Assembly (NCBI GenBank): GCA_031216445.1
Contig: CM062196.1
Location: forward strand, 4,746,001-4,810,000
Direction of reading: 5' to 3'
Length of the DNA stretch: 64,000 nt
Source of the DNA: Lateolabrax maculatus
Lineage: Eukaryota > Chordata > Actinopteri > Acropomatiformes > Lateolabracidae
Positions 1 through 12,019 of this stretch are shown in pieces. The notes beneath the pieces were generated by a model. That model saw only the letters and a list, made by a program, of their open reading frames with translations, searched no databases and was not told where the DNA came from. The position numbers and the translations under genes were made by a program. Numbering within the stretch: the first letter of the stretch is position 1; every line of letters begins with the position of its first letter.

Positions 1-690
1 GGTTTGTATTCCATAATATATATCAAATCTTTATTTTATGTCTATAAATATTGAGCTTAAACCCACTATTAGTGCTGTTACAATCACTGATTTTCTCATG
101 CTATCATTTCAATGTACGGACTAATATTCAAATTGTAAAAATGCAAGTGTCAATATGCACATTGTCTTATAACTAATTCGAGTTAATACAGTCATAATGA
201 CAGTATAACGGCACGCTAATTGGCCTTTTTTCTTTCACAACAATGCTACCAGATCAGCATCTCTTTATTATTTAATAATGTCAAACGCTTGGCTGGCTGT
301 GCTGGCTGCTGAGTCTGCTGGCTGCTGATGGGAGGGGGACAATGCAGCTCCAATTTAGGAGATCAACTCACAAAGCTATATGGTCACTGAAAAAAAATAA
401 AAATAATAATACTACAGAGCGAGGAGAGGACACAGGCAGCAGCAAGTGTGAACAGACTGAGTGTGAAAATGCATTTAGTTTGGTTGCTCTTAGTTTCAAA
501 CAAACCACCTCCAAATCAAACAAGAAATTTATTTATTGGATAATTTCAGCTCTGTCTCTCACTCTGGCAGCTGGGAGCAACAGGTGACTGGATGGGACCG
601 GCCCATCATGCAGCTACAAGTGAAAGTGCTGCATGGTCTGCTGCTCCTTTGTTGTCCGGAAATGTGGAGCCTGTGTTTACTGAGGTCCCT
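1..690. other. Intergenic, no gene seen
   Basis: AT-rich unique DNA. Two GCTGGCTG-type direct repeats lie at 288-326. The open frames at 342-587 and 536-766 have no domain or codon pattern of a gene. Confidence 0.4.
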
Positions 691-694
691 GCTC

Positions 695-723
695 GGGGGG
701 GGGGGGGGGGGGGGGGGGGGGGG
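695..723 (+). repeat. Poly-G tract, 29 G
   Basis: An uninterrupted run of 29 G. It could form G-quadruplex structures and is prone to length errors in sequencing. It creates poly-Pro/poly-Gly reading frames that are not genes. Confidence 0.9.
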
Positions 724-879
724 TCTGCACACCCGGAAAAAAAGACCAAATCCAACACCTTGTTGATATAATTTGACAAATTTCGGATAAAAAAAGCCTG
801 AAAATACACCGCGCAAACACTGCACAGGCACCCACAATATAAATAAGCCGTCTATAATAATCTTTGCTGGATGCCCATG

Positions 880-1240
880 GACCGTTTCTTCGTTTTTGTC
901 TTTAGACTTTGGAGCAGAACAACAATTTCCCTGCCTCCATGCGGCTCGTCTGGAACAATATCAGCGGGTTTCCAGGCTGACTGCCACCCAGGGCCGGCTC
1001 GAGGAGCCCCGGGAGGGGAGGGAGGGGAGCGCGGAACGGGTGGGAGGCCTGCTGGAGACACACACCGTCTACAACACTGCAGCCACTGGCTTTTTGCAGA
1101 TTTCTCCAGCCGGCGGAGGAGCCGCCTGCAGCTGTGTTGATCGTCCGGCCCGCAGCTCTCATTTTCTCCACTTGTTGAATGAGGGCGATTCTTAAAACGC
1201 AGGTCTCTGCAGGCTCCTCTGCCTCTGGAATCAGTCAATC
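880..1240. promoter_or_regulatory. CpG-rich block, possible CpG island
   Basis: GC and CpG content rise sharply against AT-rich flanks (for example gggccggctcgaggagcccc, gcgcggaacggg, gccggcggaggagccgcctg). A polypyrimidine acceptor-like site ends at 905. It could be a promoter or exon of a gene reaching left of the window, or an isolated CpG island. No convincing protein is encoded. Confidence 0.35.
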
Positions 1241-1693
1241 AGATAAATAATGCTGCTTTTTTCCCCAAAAAATATTGCGGACACATGACGGCCTGCACTC
1301 AAATAAACTTCTCCTCGTGGCCTCAAATATCGAGAGAAAAAGGCGAGAAAATTGATGTTTTTGTTTCCTCTCTGGGAACTTTATGTGGAGGCGGTTTTAT
1401 TCCTCTGAACTGTTGAAAAATGAAACAACTGATCGAAATCCCAGGAACCATCTATCAGATGAATTCTGTTCTCTGTTTTTATAAACGATGGGTTTTTAAT
1501 TCCTGCACACGCTTGTATCTCAGTCAGAGTGGACTGCTGATCTAAAAAGCGTTTTATAATTACAATTTTACTGTTACAATTATGCTTTTTGCGGTGGCAC
1601 CGCTGAGCTGGAGGCATTCAGAGGTTCCTTGATAGAGAAGGCTGTTGAGCTGATGGGACTGAATCATCATTAACAAGCCAACAGACACAGGAA

Positions 1694-1719
1694 CCCCCCC
1701 CCCCCCCCCCCCCCCCCCC
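1694..1719 (+). repeat. Poly-C tract, 26 C
   Basis: An uninterrupted run of 26 C, on the opposite strand sense to the G run at 695. Confidence 0.9.
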
Positions 1720-1770
1720 TCTGGTCTCATTTCCCAGCATAGACACTAACCTCTTTCACTCTGTCATCAG

Positions 1771-1870
1771 CCTGACTCTCTCCCTCTCTCTCCCTCTCTC
1801 TCTCCCTCCACCGACTCCAGCACACAACAGCACAGTCCATTGTTCCCCCCCCCCCCCCCTCCCCCGCCTG
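1771..1870 (+). repeat. CT-rich and poly-C stretch
   Basis: tctctccctctc repeats (1771-1808) are followed, after a short unique spacer, by 15 C at 1845-1859 and further C-rich sequence. Confidence 0.75.
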
Positions 1871-2250
1871 GCCCCCCGACCCAACTGTTGACCAACAACT
1901 CCAGTCGCACATTAAACCGGGGGGGGGTTGTCCTATTTTAGAACATCACACATCCAGAAATGGTTGAGAAAAAGTGACTGGAAAGCTGTGGCTCCCTGGG
2001 TTTTAATCGAAAAAAAAGGAGTTTTTCGATCTGAAAGAGATTAAAATAAAGTAAATAAGTCGAAACAAAAATATCAGATGCATTCGTTTAAACTAAAATA
2101 CAAGTAAAAAAATATCCCCCAAGAGAATTCACTGTTTTACTTTTACTTTTACTCTCGCTTATTATTTCAGCAGATTTCAGCAAACAGGAGGATACTGTAC
2201 TGCGTGCCTTGCTTTTCAGAATAAAAGCTTTAGAAACGACAGTGACAAAA

Positions 2251-2270
2251 GGGGGGGGGGGAGGGGGGGG
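2251..2270 (+). repeat. Poly-G tract with one A
   Basis: Eleven G, one A, eight G. Confidence 0.85.
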
Positions 2271-2328
2271 TCCTCAGCCCGCGTGCCTTTCTAGCCCTCG
2301 GGGACATGCGCGAGCCTTCTGAATGGAT

Positions 2329-2330
<2 letters not shown>

Positions 2331-2381
<51 letters not shown>

Positions 2382-2393
2382 TATGTGTGTGTA
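2331..2393 (+). repeat. (GT)n microsatellite
   Basis: About 31 GT units, with GTAT interruptions at the 3' end. Confidence 0.9.
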
Positions 2394-2439
2394 TCTTTAC
2401 AAATGGACTCTTTCCATCCATCAGGTGTTTTCTTCTCAT

Positions 2440-5080
2440 GAATTAAAATGAAAAACTACTGTAGGAATTTCATAAACTGTAATTCTTATAATCCAAATCA
2501 CACTCCTACAAATGGGATCTGGAAAATCTGGATTCCTCAAATTAAAGACAACAGTAGTGAGGAGGTGTATGTGAAACTTTGAGTTTAGTTGATATCGGCT
2601 TTACTCCACTGCTGTATGTTTAAAAATAATCATAATAATTGCAAAATCAACCTTTTATTTTCTAAAATTTTCTTTTATTTTCCAAATATTTATTTTATTT
2701 TTCTTTGGACCTTGAAACCCAATCTGTAAAAACGTATTATACAAGAAACTGAGCTTTTTATGTTTTTATTAAGGAGTAACGCATCATTTCTGAAACATAT
2801 CAGTGTTCAAGTATCATATAATGTGTAAAACAATGTTAAGTATGTTTTTTTTTTGAGTCTTTACAGACAAAGACACTCACTAAAATTACTTTATTTAACT
2901 TTTAACACTTAAGAGAGTGTAACCAATATTAATAATGTGTTTTTATACAACAGTTTGTTGAACTGCGTCTGTCTTCGTTACATGATTTAAAATCACTTTA
3001 CAAACTTCTTGCCTGCTTTAATAATGTGCCTGCACTTTTACTTGTGTGTGTAAACCATCACCACTGATGCTGTGTTTTATTTCTCTACACACTTTAAGTC
3101 CAACCAATACTGCTAACTGTTAAACAAACAATTAAGGTAAATGTACATTTGGTTGGATTGGAAAGCGTCAGTGTTTTAGAGGAGATTACATTTCCTATGT
3201 TAACGACGCTGGTCATGTGTTTTGTTTTTTAAGTTGACCCACAGGACAAGGTGTTAATGTGTTTTAAGGGTAGTCTTACATTACAAAGTGTCACAGAGAT
3301 ACTGTTGTTCAAAGGCTTTGTTAGTGGCATCAACATGACAGCACTCTCAGCTTCACACACACACACACACACACAGGCTATACATTTACGTAGGCCATCC
3401 TTCAGACAACACCCCCCACTTGTGTTTTCCCTCAGTCTGCACTTATTTCCTCCTCTCTTCAAGAATCGGCACATCAGATAAAAGCATCCGTGCTCTGTAG
3501 ATGAAAGCATCCTCTAAATGTCAAATTTGCCAAATGTTTTTGTGTCAGGGGCCTCGGTAACAGACACATGTTGATGAATTTAGACCCTTCAGTGCTGCGA
3601 TACTGGGCTGTTATAACAAATCACGTTGACACTCAGAACATCACCCCAGATTACATTCCTCCATGTGGAAATGTCATATCTCTTTCCGTAGTGAATTATT
3701 CATCTGACCCGCGGACCTCTGCTGGTTTACTTACATTGTATTCTACGTGTTGGCTAAACAAATGGCCATTTCTAAAAAGTATTTTTAAAATGTTTGACTG
3801 TAGGGATCACTGGTTAGTCTAAATTATCACAAAAATAGAGGAACTACAACTGTGAAACCATCTGCTCCATCCTATTTGCTGTATTTTCCCTGCATAGTTC
3901 AAGATTGTTAAAATATGTAAAAAATATATATCTTACTATGAGTGTACTATTCAGAAAAATACTCATAAAACACATTTTCCTAGGTGTTGCCACACCTACA
4001 GCTGAGTGGAAAATGACACTGATATCAGTAGCAGTGACCACAATGGGTTGTTGTTAAGGATTTCCCACTTAATAATTAACTATTTAACATCACGGCTCAT
4101 AAAAGCTGTTAAATGATCAATTTTCTGGCACCGTTAATCTTTAAAATGATAATAATGTCATAATAATATCACAATTCATGCTGTAATGTAATCAGACATC
4201 TTTTCATCCTACAGATTATACAGTATCTCACATATCAGTAATCTAACATAGAACTCATTTAGACTAAACATCTGTAAATCAGTTTGTTTTGACTGGTTTG
4301 GACTGTGCTGTAGCTGATATGAGTCATTTATACATGTGGTGAAAATGCGTGTTAACACAACCTGCTACTTTTTCTGAAATACAGTTACAGGATGTTCACA
4401 GCTGACGGTGTTTCAGCTCAAATCGTATCCGTTTTATTTGCTAAAAGTGAAACATGAAGATTTGGAAGACTGCATGGGCTCCTCCGTCTTTACATTTCTG
4501 CATTTGTTCAGCTCCTATGCAGAGCAATTTTCTTTTGTTAAGCGTAAAAACCTCGTTCCCAGTCGATCATGTTGACTGTAGTGTAGATTTCGATTGATTG
4601 CATCAGTCACTATCAGGCTATTCTGGAGCTGGTGACTCTGAGGTCCCCCTCTCCCTCGCTCCCTCGCTCTGACAGAAGCTGTTGTTGAATGGAAGAGTGG
4701 CCTCTTTCAGTGTGGGTGTCCCCTCGGGGCCAACCGGGAGAGATAATCAGACAGGACAGTTACAGACAGACAGGCAGACAGATGCAGTAGACTGAAGTTG
4801 TTTCTCCCTGACTCAGACCAAGGCGCATTTGGAAGAATTGTAGATGTGTTATTTACTACAAGTTGTGAATTCACTTTTGTACAATAAGGATTTTTCATTT
4901 TTAAAATGTGTTACTATCTGATTTTATCCCCTTTTTTCCCACTTTAAAGTCACAATAAAGGGTTTAGATCCTGTCAGCAGGGAGTAATAAGGTATTATTA
5001 TACATCAGTGTAGCACAGAGAGGAAGTCTAAGCAAAATCTTTATCAGTTTAAGAGTAGGCATAAACCATTAAAACACAGA
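2440..5080. other. Intergenic, no gene seen
   Basis: AT-rich unique sequence with one short CA array (3354-3375). A CT-rich, less AT-biased patch at 4640-4760 (ctccctcgctccctcgctct; ctcggggccaaccgggagag) stands out slightly. No coding signal. Confidence 0.4.
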
Positions 5081-5081
5081 T

Positions 5082-5133
5082 TAGATTAGATGAGAAGAGA
5101 GTAGATTAGATCACATTAGATAAGATTAGATGA
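5082..5133 (+). repeat. Degenerate TTAGA repeat
   Basis: Repeated ttagat/gattaga words with a few substitutions, a pattern common next to fish retroelement tails. No element body was recognised beside it. Confidence 0.5.
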
Positions 5134-6389
5134 CGTCCTGTTGGTCCTTGCCTTCTTATTTGAAATTGGAAAGTCTTCCTGAAAATTGGGTTCCTGCAGT
5201 AGAAAGTTCTCACACAATATGTCAAATAGGAGCAAAGGATAATGTTCAAATAAGAGCATTTGCGCATTTTGAAAAGTTTTACGGTCATCAAAACCCTCAA
5301 GACTTAAATTGTCCAAATTGTCCAAGGTCCCAGCCCACGCAGACTTACAGTGTAGGACGCCAGCACTGCAGTGGTGAAACATTTGTCAGACATAAACATA
5401 ACGTCTTACATTAAATTGCAAACAAAGAGCTTTGTCTTCTATCCAGAGCTCTGGAAATAAAAATCTGCCACAGAAGGAAAGCTGTAGTTTTCATAATCAT
5501 CCATCCACAAGAACAAAAAAGGAATTTTACTAAAGTGTAAGTGCCCTCAAATAATCATAAAATGAAGAATTAAACATGAAACATACTTCAGTCTCACCTA
5601 AATCACATTACAAAGTTTTTTTCAGGCAAACCACCAAACACCTGAACATAACTCTGCACACTTTCAGTCCAGTTCTGCTTCACATAAGGCTTGTTGCTTT
5701 TCATGAGACAATATGTTTGTATGATAATCCCTGAGATCTTTTTTTTTTCTCTGTTGTTTTTCTACTCTAACAACTCACTTTCCCCTCAATTTACACTGAA
5801 CAAACAGTGTTTTATGCTGCTGCAGTCATAAAACATTGCTTCCTGTCTACCAGATACATATTACACAGGAAAAACCTACCTGAGAATACAACATTAAAGC
5901 TTTGATTAAGTGGCTATAGATTGAAATTTTATTATGTGATATCAACTGTTGGGCAAAACAGACATTATGTATGTATTAATGTGAAAAAAATCGACTTGAG
6001 TTTTACTTGAAATTTCGAAAGATTGTGTGATCATAACTAGCCACATCTGTGGAAGTTTCCACCAAGACGTTTCTGAGTACACCTGCATGTGTGTGTGAGG
6101 GTGAGAGAGAGAGAGACATGGCAAATATAGGGCAGAAAGAGAGAGAGAGAGGGGGGAGAGAGGGAGAGACGGGTCTGGCCTGGGTTGGGTTGGGCAGGTC
6201 AGTGCAGCAGCATTTGATTGTAAATAAGAGAGGAGTCAGTTCACACGCCGATCAAGTGACTGCCGGGAACAAGCGAGCCATTTGAATCAGGTGGCTATCT
6301 CCCTATCTGAGAGATCAGAGCCCTGTCACCCCCCCTCACCCACCCACCTGCCTCCTCCCTCTGCTCTCGTCATTGTGTGTTGCGCAGTA

Positions 6390-6390
<1 letters not shown>
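5134..6390. other. Intergenic, no gene seen
   Basis: Unique AT-rich DNA. GA-rich low-complexity sequence lies at 6100-6175. At 6230-6300 a balanced block (cgccgatcaagtgactgccg) may be a short conserved element. Confidence 0.35.

Positions 6391-6393
<3 letters not shown>

Positions 6394-6442
<49 letters not shown>
6394..6442 (+). repeat. (AC)n microsatellite
   Basis: About 24 AC units with one GC interruption near the end. Confidence 0.9.
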
Positions 6443-6817
6443 AGTGAAATGACATGTCCCTCCCTGCTGGCTATAAGGGCAGGCTGGATGAGATTTCACT
6501 GTCTCACGTTAGGAGAGGTGAGGAAAGGAAGGAAAGGAGAGGAGGAAAGAAGAGAGGAATACCCCCCGCAGTATTATAACATCCTGAAACCTCATTGGCT
6601 CTGTCGTCTGTCAGAATTATGGCAAGAAAGATGAGACAATGAGACATTTAACACAAGTCGTGTCCTCTGCCATCCAAAGCCAAACTCTAGTTATTCTGTT
6701 TATCTTCTTGAGGTGAGGTTGAATTCATTGTTTACAGATCAACATGCTCAAGCTCTGATTTATCTTAAACCATTCATTTTTATCTTTAAACAGCAGGGAA
6801 AGAGTTCTGAACTCTTA

Positions 6818-7105
6818 TTTTCACTGTTGATTAATCTGTCAGTTATTTTTTTCGATTTATTGATTAATCTATAAAATGCTGGAAAATGCAAATCACAATT
6901 CCCAAAGAGTCCAAGATGTCTTTTAAACCAACTGTCAAAAACACAAAGATACAATGATATAAAACAGAAAAAGGCATCAAATTCTCACATTTGAGAAGCT
7001 GGCTCCTTTACCTGATAACTGACTTAAATGATTAATTGATTATCAAAAGAATTAGTAAATCAATTTCCTGTCACTTAACTCACTGATTAATCAACAACTC
7101 ATTTC
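6818..7105. repeat. Dispersed fish repeat with ATTAAT-rich ends
   Basis: Both ends are rich in gattaat/attaatc motifs in inverted arrangement, and the middle has ctcacatttgagaagctggc followed by ctgataactgacttaaatga. This matches a non-autonomous DNA-transposon-like repeat I recall as abundant in percomorph fish. The copy is old; the terminal repeats are degenerate. Confidence 0.55.
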
Positions 7106-7260
7106 TACCTAAATTAAATAAGAGCTTCTTTTAATATATAACTAAAGGTCTCCTTTGCTTTGACCACAACACTACAGGAAACCAGCGTGTGCGCTTCATT
7201 TATCCTGGTTGTCACATTGTAGGCCAATGAAAGATGGATCAAATAAAACATGAAAGGAGA

Positions 7261-7298
7261 CACACACACACCCACATTCACACACACACACACACACG
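7261..7298 (+). repeat. (CA)n microsatellite, interrupted
   Basis: Two short CA blocks separated by cccacattca. Confidence 0.8.
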
Positions 7299-7309
7299 TT
7301 TTTTTATGT

Positions 7310-7500
7310 TGCGTCTTGACAACGGCCCCCGGGGGAGACGATGATGTGTGACAGCTGCTGCCTGTTCATATTGATTAAATGACAGCCAGGATCATTTACC
7401 GATTTACCGACTCATGGGGCTCAAATGCGCGACGCAGCCCTGGGGGAGGGCTCAGGACGGTTAGGCTGGACAGCCTGCAGTTTATGTTCACAGCCACTGC
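7310..7500. other. Conserved-element-like unique block
   Basis: Balanced, non-repetitive sequence with gacagctgctgcctgttcat, attgattaaatgacagccag and gcgcgacgcagccctggggg. Such texture within AT-rich fish intergenic DNA often marks conserved non-coding enhancers. There is no direct evidence of conservation here. Confidence 0.2.
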
Positions 7501-8400
7501 TTTAAAGTGATCATCATCTCTATCCCACTGTGACCCCACAGGACACACTTTAGATTACATTGTTCAATTCTGATGTTAAGACAATCAATACAATAACTTG
7601 TACACAAGTGCGAACTGCAGATTAAATCAACATGACAAACTGTTTAGTAGCAATAAATTGAAAAAAAAATATGTAAAGGGAGTTTTAGTAACCAAGTGTG
7701 TATATCAAATAAATGAGAAATCCAACAGTTTTTGTATTTTAAGCCATTAATCCTATTGATTAGGCTATAACAACACTTACCAGGCTTTTGCTTTTGTTGA
7801 TTCTACTCCATTTCATGGCCAAAACTACCAAATTAGACCCTGGTTGATTAAATAAAAACAGACCCTTTTGTTGAAAACCTGATTCACAGGGCCAAAAAGA
7901 ATATTAAATGAAAGATCAGAATAAAACAAAACCGGAAAAAATCTTTTTGAGCAAATTGAAAACAATTAAAATATAAGAGAACAGGAAAGATCAGTACAGG
8001 ACATAAAACTGACTGAATATAGTGACAAAAATATGGAAGAACAAGAGTTAATGTGTGTTAAAGTGTTAATGATACCTACTCACATAAAGGATTTTATCCA
8101 ACAAATTTCACAGCAAAATTGTGTTGAAAATATCTTTACAGAGAACATGCTGTTCCATGAAGCTCCACATATTAACAGCTCGCAAACTTTTCAAAGCGTT
8201 TGAATGAAGACAAGATTAACGTGGAAGATGAAGTTTGATTTGGAGCTTTTTATCAAAGCGACCTGATCGGTTTCAGCTTCTTGTTGATGGAGAAAAAAGC
8301 TTTTATAAAAAGATTTATTAACATCCTTCATTTTAAAAGCGCAGTTTATTCTATTGCAAGTAAATTGGTTTGTACATTGTCAGTGCAAATATTCATAGAA
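7500..8400. other. Intergenic, nothing seen
   Basis: AT-rich unique sequence without repeats or coding signal, ending at the AGGACA array. Confidence 0.4.
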
Positions 8401-8404
8401 GACA

Positions 8405-8985
8405 CTTCAGAAAAGGACAGGAGTGGACTGGGCTCAACAGGAAAGGACACGGCAGAAAACAAACAAGCTGGACAAGTCAGGACATGACGTTCAGTATAGG
8501 ACAGAACAGTATATTACATTATTGAAGACAGTACAGGATAAATCAGGACAGGACATGAAAGGGATGGTTATGATAAGACAGGACAAGATAAAACTGGACT
8601 TAACTGGATAGGAAAGGACATGTTAAGAAAAACACACGGAGGAAGACGGGGAAGGACAGTATGTTATATTATAGATCAAGAGAGGACAAAATAGAACTTT
8701 AGATACAATAAGATTCAGTACACAACATTTAGACATTACAGGACAAGAGCAGGGGCTGTTATGACAGGACAGGACAAGACAGAGCATGGCAGGACAAGAC
8801 AGGACCGGATGTTGTCGGTTAAGACAGAGCATAACACTGCAGGATAGGACAAGATGAGACAGAATGGGCTCATAGGACAGGACTGAACATAACAGGACAC
8901 AGAAAACAGGACAGGACATTACAGGGCAGGAAAGCGAAGGATAGGACAGGACAAGAAAAGACCTGAACAGGACAGGACACATTGC
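8405..8985 (+). repeat. Degenerate AGGACA minisatellite
   Basis: About 580 bases built of variants of aggaca/ggacaggaca (also agacagg, aggataggac), strongly purine-rich on this strand. Copies are diverged and spaced irregularly, with a less regular patch around 8640-8730. The long minus-strand reading frame here (repeated SCPV/LSCP residues) is a by-product of the repeat, not a gene. Confidence 0.8.
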
Positions 8986-9039
8986 TGTCTTCTTTTTATC
9001 TTCCAGTATTATGTCCCTATGTGTGTGGTGGGTCAACAA

Positions 9040-9290
9040 CACTGGCAGTACTGGGACAGACGGGACATTTGGCATCATTTACCGCTGCCAACTGTCCCAG
9101 TCCTGAGGGTTTTGGCTCGTTCTGTGTACGTAGAGTGTGTGGCCTTGGGAACGAGCCAGGTGAGGCTGTCGAGCACAGATTAAAGTGGAGATGGATCAAT
9201 CAGTTCAGTCTCTGGGCGGGTGAGTGACAGCTAGCCCGGGGACACAAACATGGACACCATTGATTTTGAGTCACCTTCCATCAGATCTCT
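9040..9290. other. Conserved-element-like block with 9-bp hairpin
   Basis: Unique, GC-balanced sequence just right of the AGGACA minisatellite. ggctcgttc (9114-9122) and gaacgagcc (9149-9157) form a perfect 9-bp stem with a 26-base loop. It ends near a donor-like ggtgagt at 9218. Confidence 0.22.
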
Positions 9291-9299
9291 CTGAATTGC

Positions 9300-10220
9300 T
9301 CCTCTCAAGGCTCACGCACACAGTCAAACATTTACAATTGCATAGACACACACACACACACACACAGCGACGATAGGCCTTGTTTCTTTAACTGCGTCCG
9401 TCATTTTTCTGTCACTCTGTCGATGTTTCTCACTCAGTGTAATTGTCAGGACTCTTGCTGTGTGTGAATCTCTGTTAGCAGGAATGGCCCTCTGGACATG
9501 TTTTCTAACTGGCCGGCGGGATGTTTAGCAGCACGGAGGGAGGTCTCTGTGGCACCGGAAGGAAGCGATTAGCAATAAAATGTCATATACTTAGTAGTTT
9601 ACAGCTTGTGAAGAATTGCAGCATGAAAAAGTTCATATTTGTTGGAACATACGAAAACAAGAAATCGTGACGAGCTGTTAATTAACTTATAAACACAGCT
9701 TATATAAATGACAACATTTGAATTGATTGAATTTGAATTGAATAAGATAAAGCTCAAATTGATCTTGTGGCATGTTAAATTACCATTTCAAGGTTTTCTA
9801 TTAATGATATTCTCAATGTTCCTCAACAAAGAATCACGCGAGTCTTCTGGATAATTACAGTACAACAGGTTTATGTTGTGGCCATGACTTGTAAATATTT
9901 CAACTTTGTTTCTAAGTTGTTTATTTCCCGTCAGTTATAGCTGTAAATACTACAATACCCATTAGCCTTGGACGTGGTTGCTATAGAGAAGAAGTCAGTT
10001 AAAGGTGCAAATCAGAGCTGCAGTAAATTCAACACTTTGTCATCATCGTGAACAAAAACTGCATCATAATTACAGAATTCATCCAGAATAAGATGGAAAA
10101 CCAGAGTATCAGCTGTTTCAGTGCTCTAGAGGCTTGTAGGAGCTGTGACTGCCGTCCGCTGGGAGTAAAGGAGGAAATAGTGTGATGATGTTTCGGAGAT
10201 AAGTCCACAGAGGCCAAGGT
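9300..10220. other. Intergenic, no gene seen
   Basis: A short CA array at 9345-9366, then AT-rich unique DNA. The stretch 9945-9990 (actacaatacccattagcct) may be a repeat fragment. Confidence 0.3.
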
Positions 10221-10224
10221 CGTT

Positions 10225-10420
10225 GGATGGATGGTTTAACAAAACACTGGACTTTAACATGGGAGACCACGATTTCTCCCCAACCTGCAAAGGTCTGCTA
10301 CCTTTAACAAAGTGTTATTGTGACCCAAACAACGTTTCTCCAACCATAACTTTTTAGTTTTTGTGCCTAAAGTGAACCAAGCCTAGCAATGTTGTGTCAT
10401 TTAACTGGAGGACGTGTTCT
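10225..10420. repeat. Possible dispersed fish repeat
   Basis: The run acctttaacaaagtgttatt, gtgacccaaacaacgtttct, and ttgtgcctaaagtgaaccaa resembles fish repeats built on 'gtgacccaaac..cctaaacctaaccaa'. The resemblance is from memory and partial. Confidence 0.3.
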
Positions 10421-11140
10421 GTGATTGGAAGTTGTCGTCTCTACCGTTTACTATTAATCAATGTAAAAGATATCTTCTAACACACCTGCTCATCTTTTGT
10501 TGTGACGATACAACCAGGAGAGCTTCATGTTCATCCAAACTTTGGAACCGCCCGTCGCCTAACATCGTCTGTAGACAATGAACAGGACTTTTACTTCCGG
10601 ATCCCTGGAGGCCCAAAATAACTTTTCCTTTCACACAGCTCTCTTGTCAGCTAACAGCGGAAAGGACACACTGTGCGTGGAAAAAAAAGTTTTATATATA
10701 CTGTTTGAGGAGTAAAAAAAATGAAAAATCTAGAAACAAACAAACAAAACAGCCTCAGTGTGGCCGTGGATGATGGGAGGGGAAGTCTGTATTGGGAGCG
10801 GTGGCCTAATAAGGCTAAATACCAGACTGTGAATAATCTCCCAGTAAACTGTCTACTCATGAAAAACACAGAGATGCAAAAGCAGCAACTCTCGCTTTCT
10901 GCCTGGCTGCCCTGCCTCTGCCCCCCCCCACCGGTGTGTGTGTTTCTCTCTCTCTGTCCACACCGTTCTCTGTCCCTCTCTTCTTTCTTTACTTTCTCGC
11001 TCCTGCTCTCCTCCTCCTCCTCCTCCTCCTCGCTCCTCGTCTCGTCTCAGTAAGTAGGATAAGGCTTGGAGAGCTCTGTCGTCGTGGTAACTGCCAGAAG
11101 TATTCAGTTTGAAGTTTGAGGAGGTCAGTTTGCGGGTCAG

Positions 11141-11144
<4 letters not shown>

Positions 11145-11207
<63 letters not shown>
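11145..11207 (+). repeat. (AC)n microsatellite
   Basis: About 31 perfect AC units. Confidence 0.92.
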
Positions 11208-11209
<2 letters not shown>

Positions 11210-11471
11210 ACCTGGGAGAGAGTAGGGGTGTTGAGGGGACCCCCATATGGGCCTGGGTCCTTATACATGAGCGGATGAGGAGGGAATAGATGTTTTTGGA
11301 GGACCGAGGGCCACTCTGCATCTAAAAGAGTTCTGAGCAAAGAGTTTTTTCAATTTCTGGCACTGAAATTAAGCTGATTATGAGAGATATCTGACTCTGA
11401 ACTACTACTTTGTTGTAATTGGATTTTTTTGCAGTTCAGTTCATTTGTGTTCATTTCTATTCCTTTAGTAC

Positions 11472-11499
11472 GATGATGATGATGATGATGATGATGATC
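11472..11499 (+). repeat. (GAT)n microsatellite
   Basis: Nine GAT units in a row. Confidence 0.85.
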
Positions 11500-11582
11500 A
11501 GCAATTTAAACCACAGTGATTGATGCTTTATGCTCATATTCAAACTATCCAGTCCATCTTTTAAAAATGGAATAAAAAACCA

Positions 11583-12016
11583 GAGCACTCTTAAGAAAGT
11601 AAAAGTAAAGTAAATGACTCAATGCCACAAGGTAAAATACAATTTACAGTTGGTTTTACTTTTTACTTTCCTAAGTATTTTGATCCTTTACCCAATTAAA
11701 GTAGCGATAACACACTTAGGTACTTACAAGTGAAAGTCTAGCATGCAAAATTTGACTTAAGCTTTAGTAAAGTAGTGTTATCTTTATAATCAATGAATCC
11801 TTTCAGGGTGTAGGATCATTGTTACTGACTGATTAACATTTAAGCAACATCTAATATTGTAGCTGGTTAATGTGAAGCTAATTAATAGTTTACATCTGTA
11901 GAGTAAAAAGAATTATATCTGCCTCTCAAATGTAGTGCAGTACAAGTATAACATGGTGTAAAGTGGAAATATTCAATAACAAGTACCTCAAATTTGTCCT
12001 TCAGTAAAGTACATGG
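11583..12016 (-). repeat. Dispersed fish repeat (AAGTAC family), minus orientation
   Basis: Contains cctttcagggtgtaggatca, gtagctggttaatgtgaagc, gtggaaatattcaataacaa and gtacctcaaatttgtccttc. Its reverse complement aligns with 43316-43702. Both match a highly abundant percomorph repeat with AAGTAC-rich ends. This copy is the longer of the two. Confidence 0.65.
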
Positions 12017-12019
12017 CTA

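Noticed and set aside
559..837. Minus-strand frame with poly-proline
   Set aside because: Produced by the 29-base G run; no domain or coding context.
8623..9078. 151-codon minus-strand frame
   Set aside because: Repeated Ser-Cys-Pro-Val residues simply translate the AGGACA minisatellite.
10721..11053. 110-codon plus-strand frame ending at a gtaagt donor-like site
   Set aside because: The second half is CT-rich low complexity (poly-Ser), and the first half has no recognised domain or good start context.
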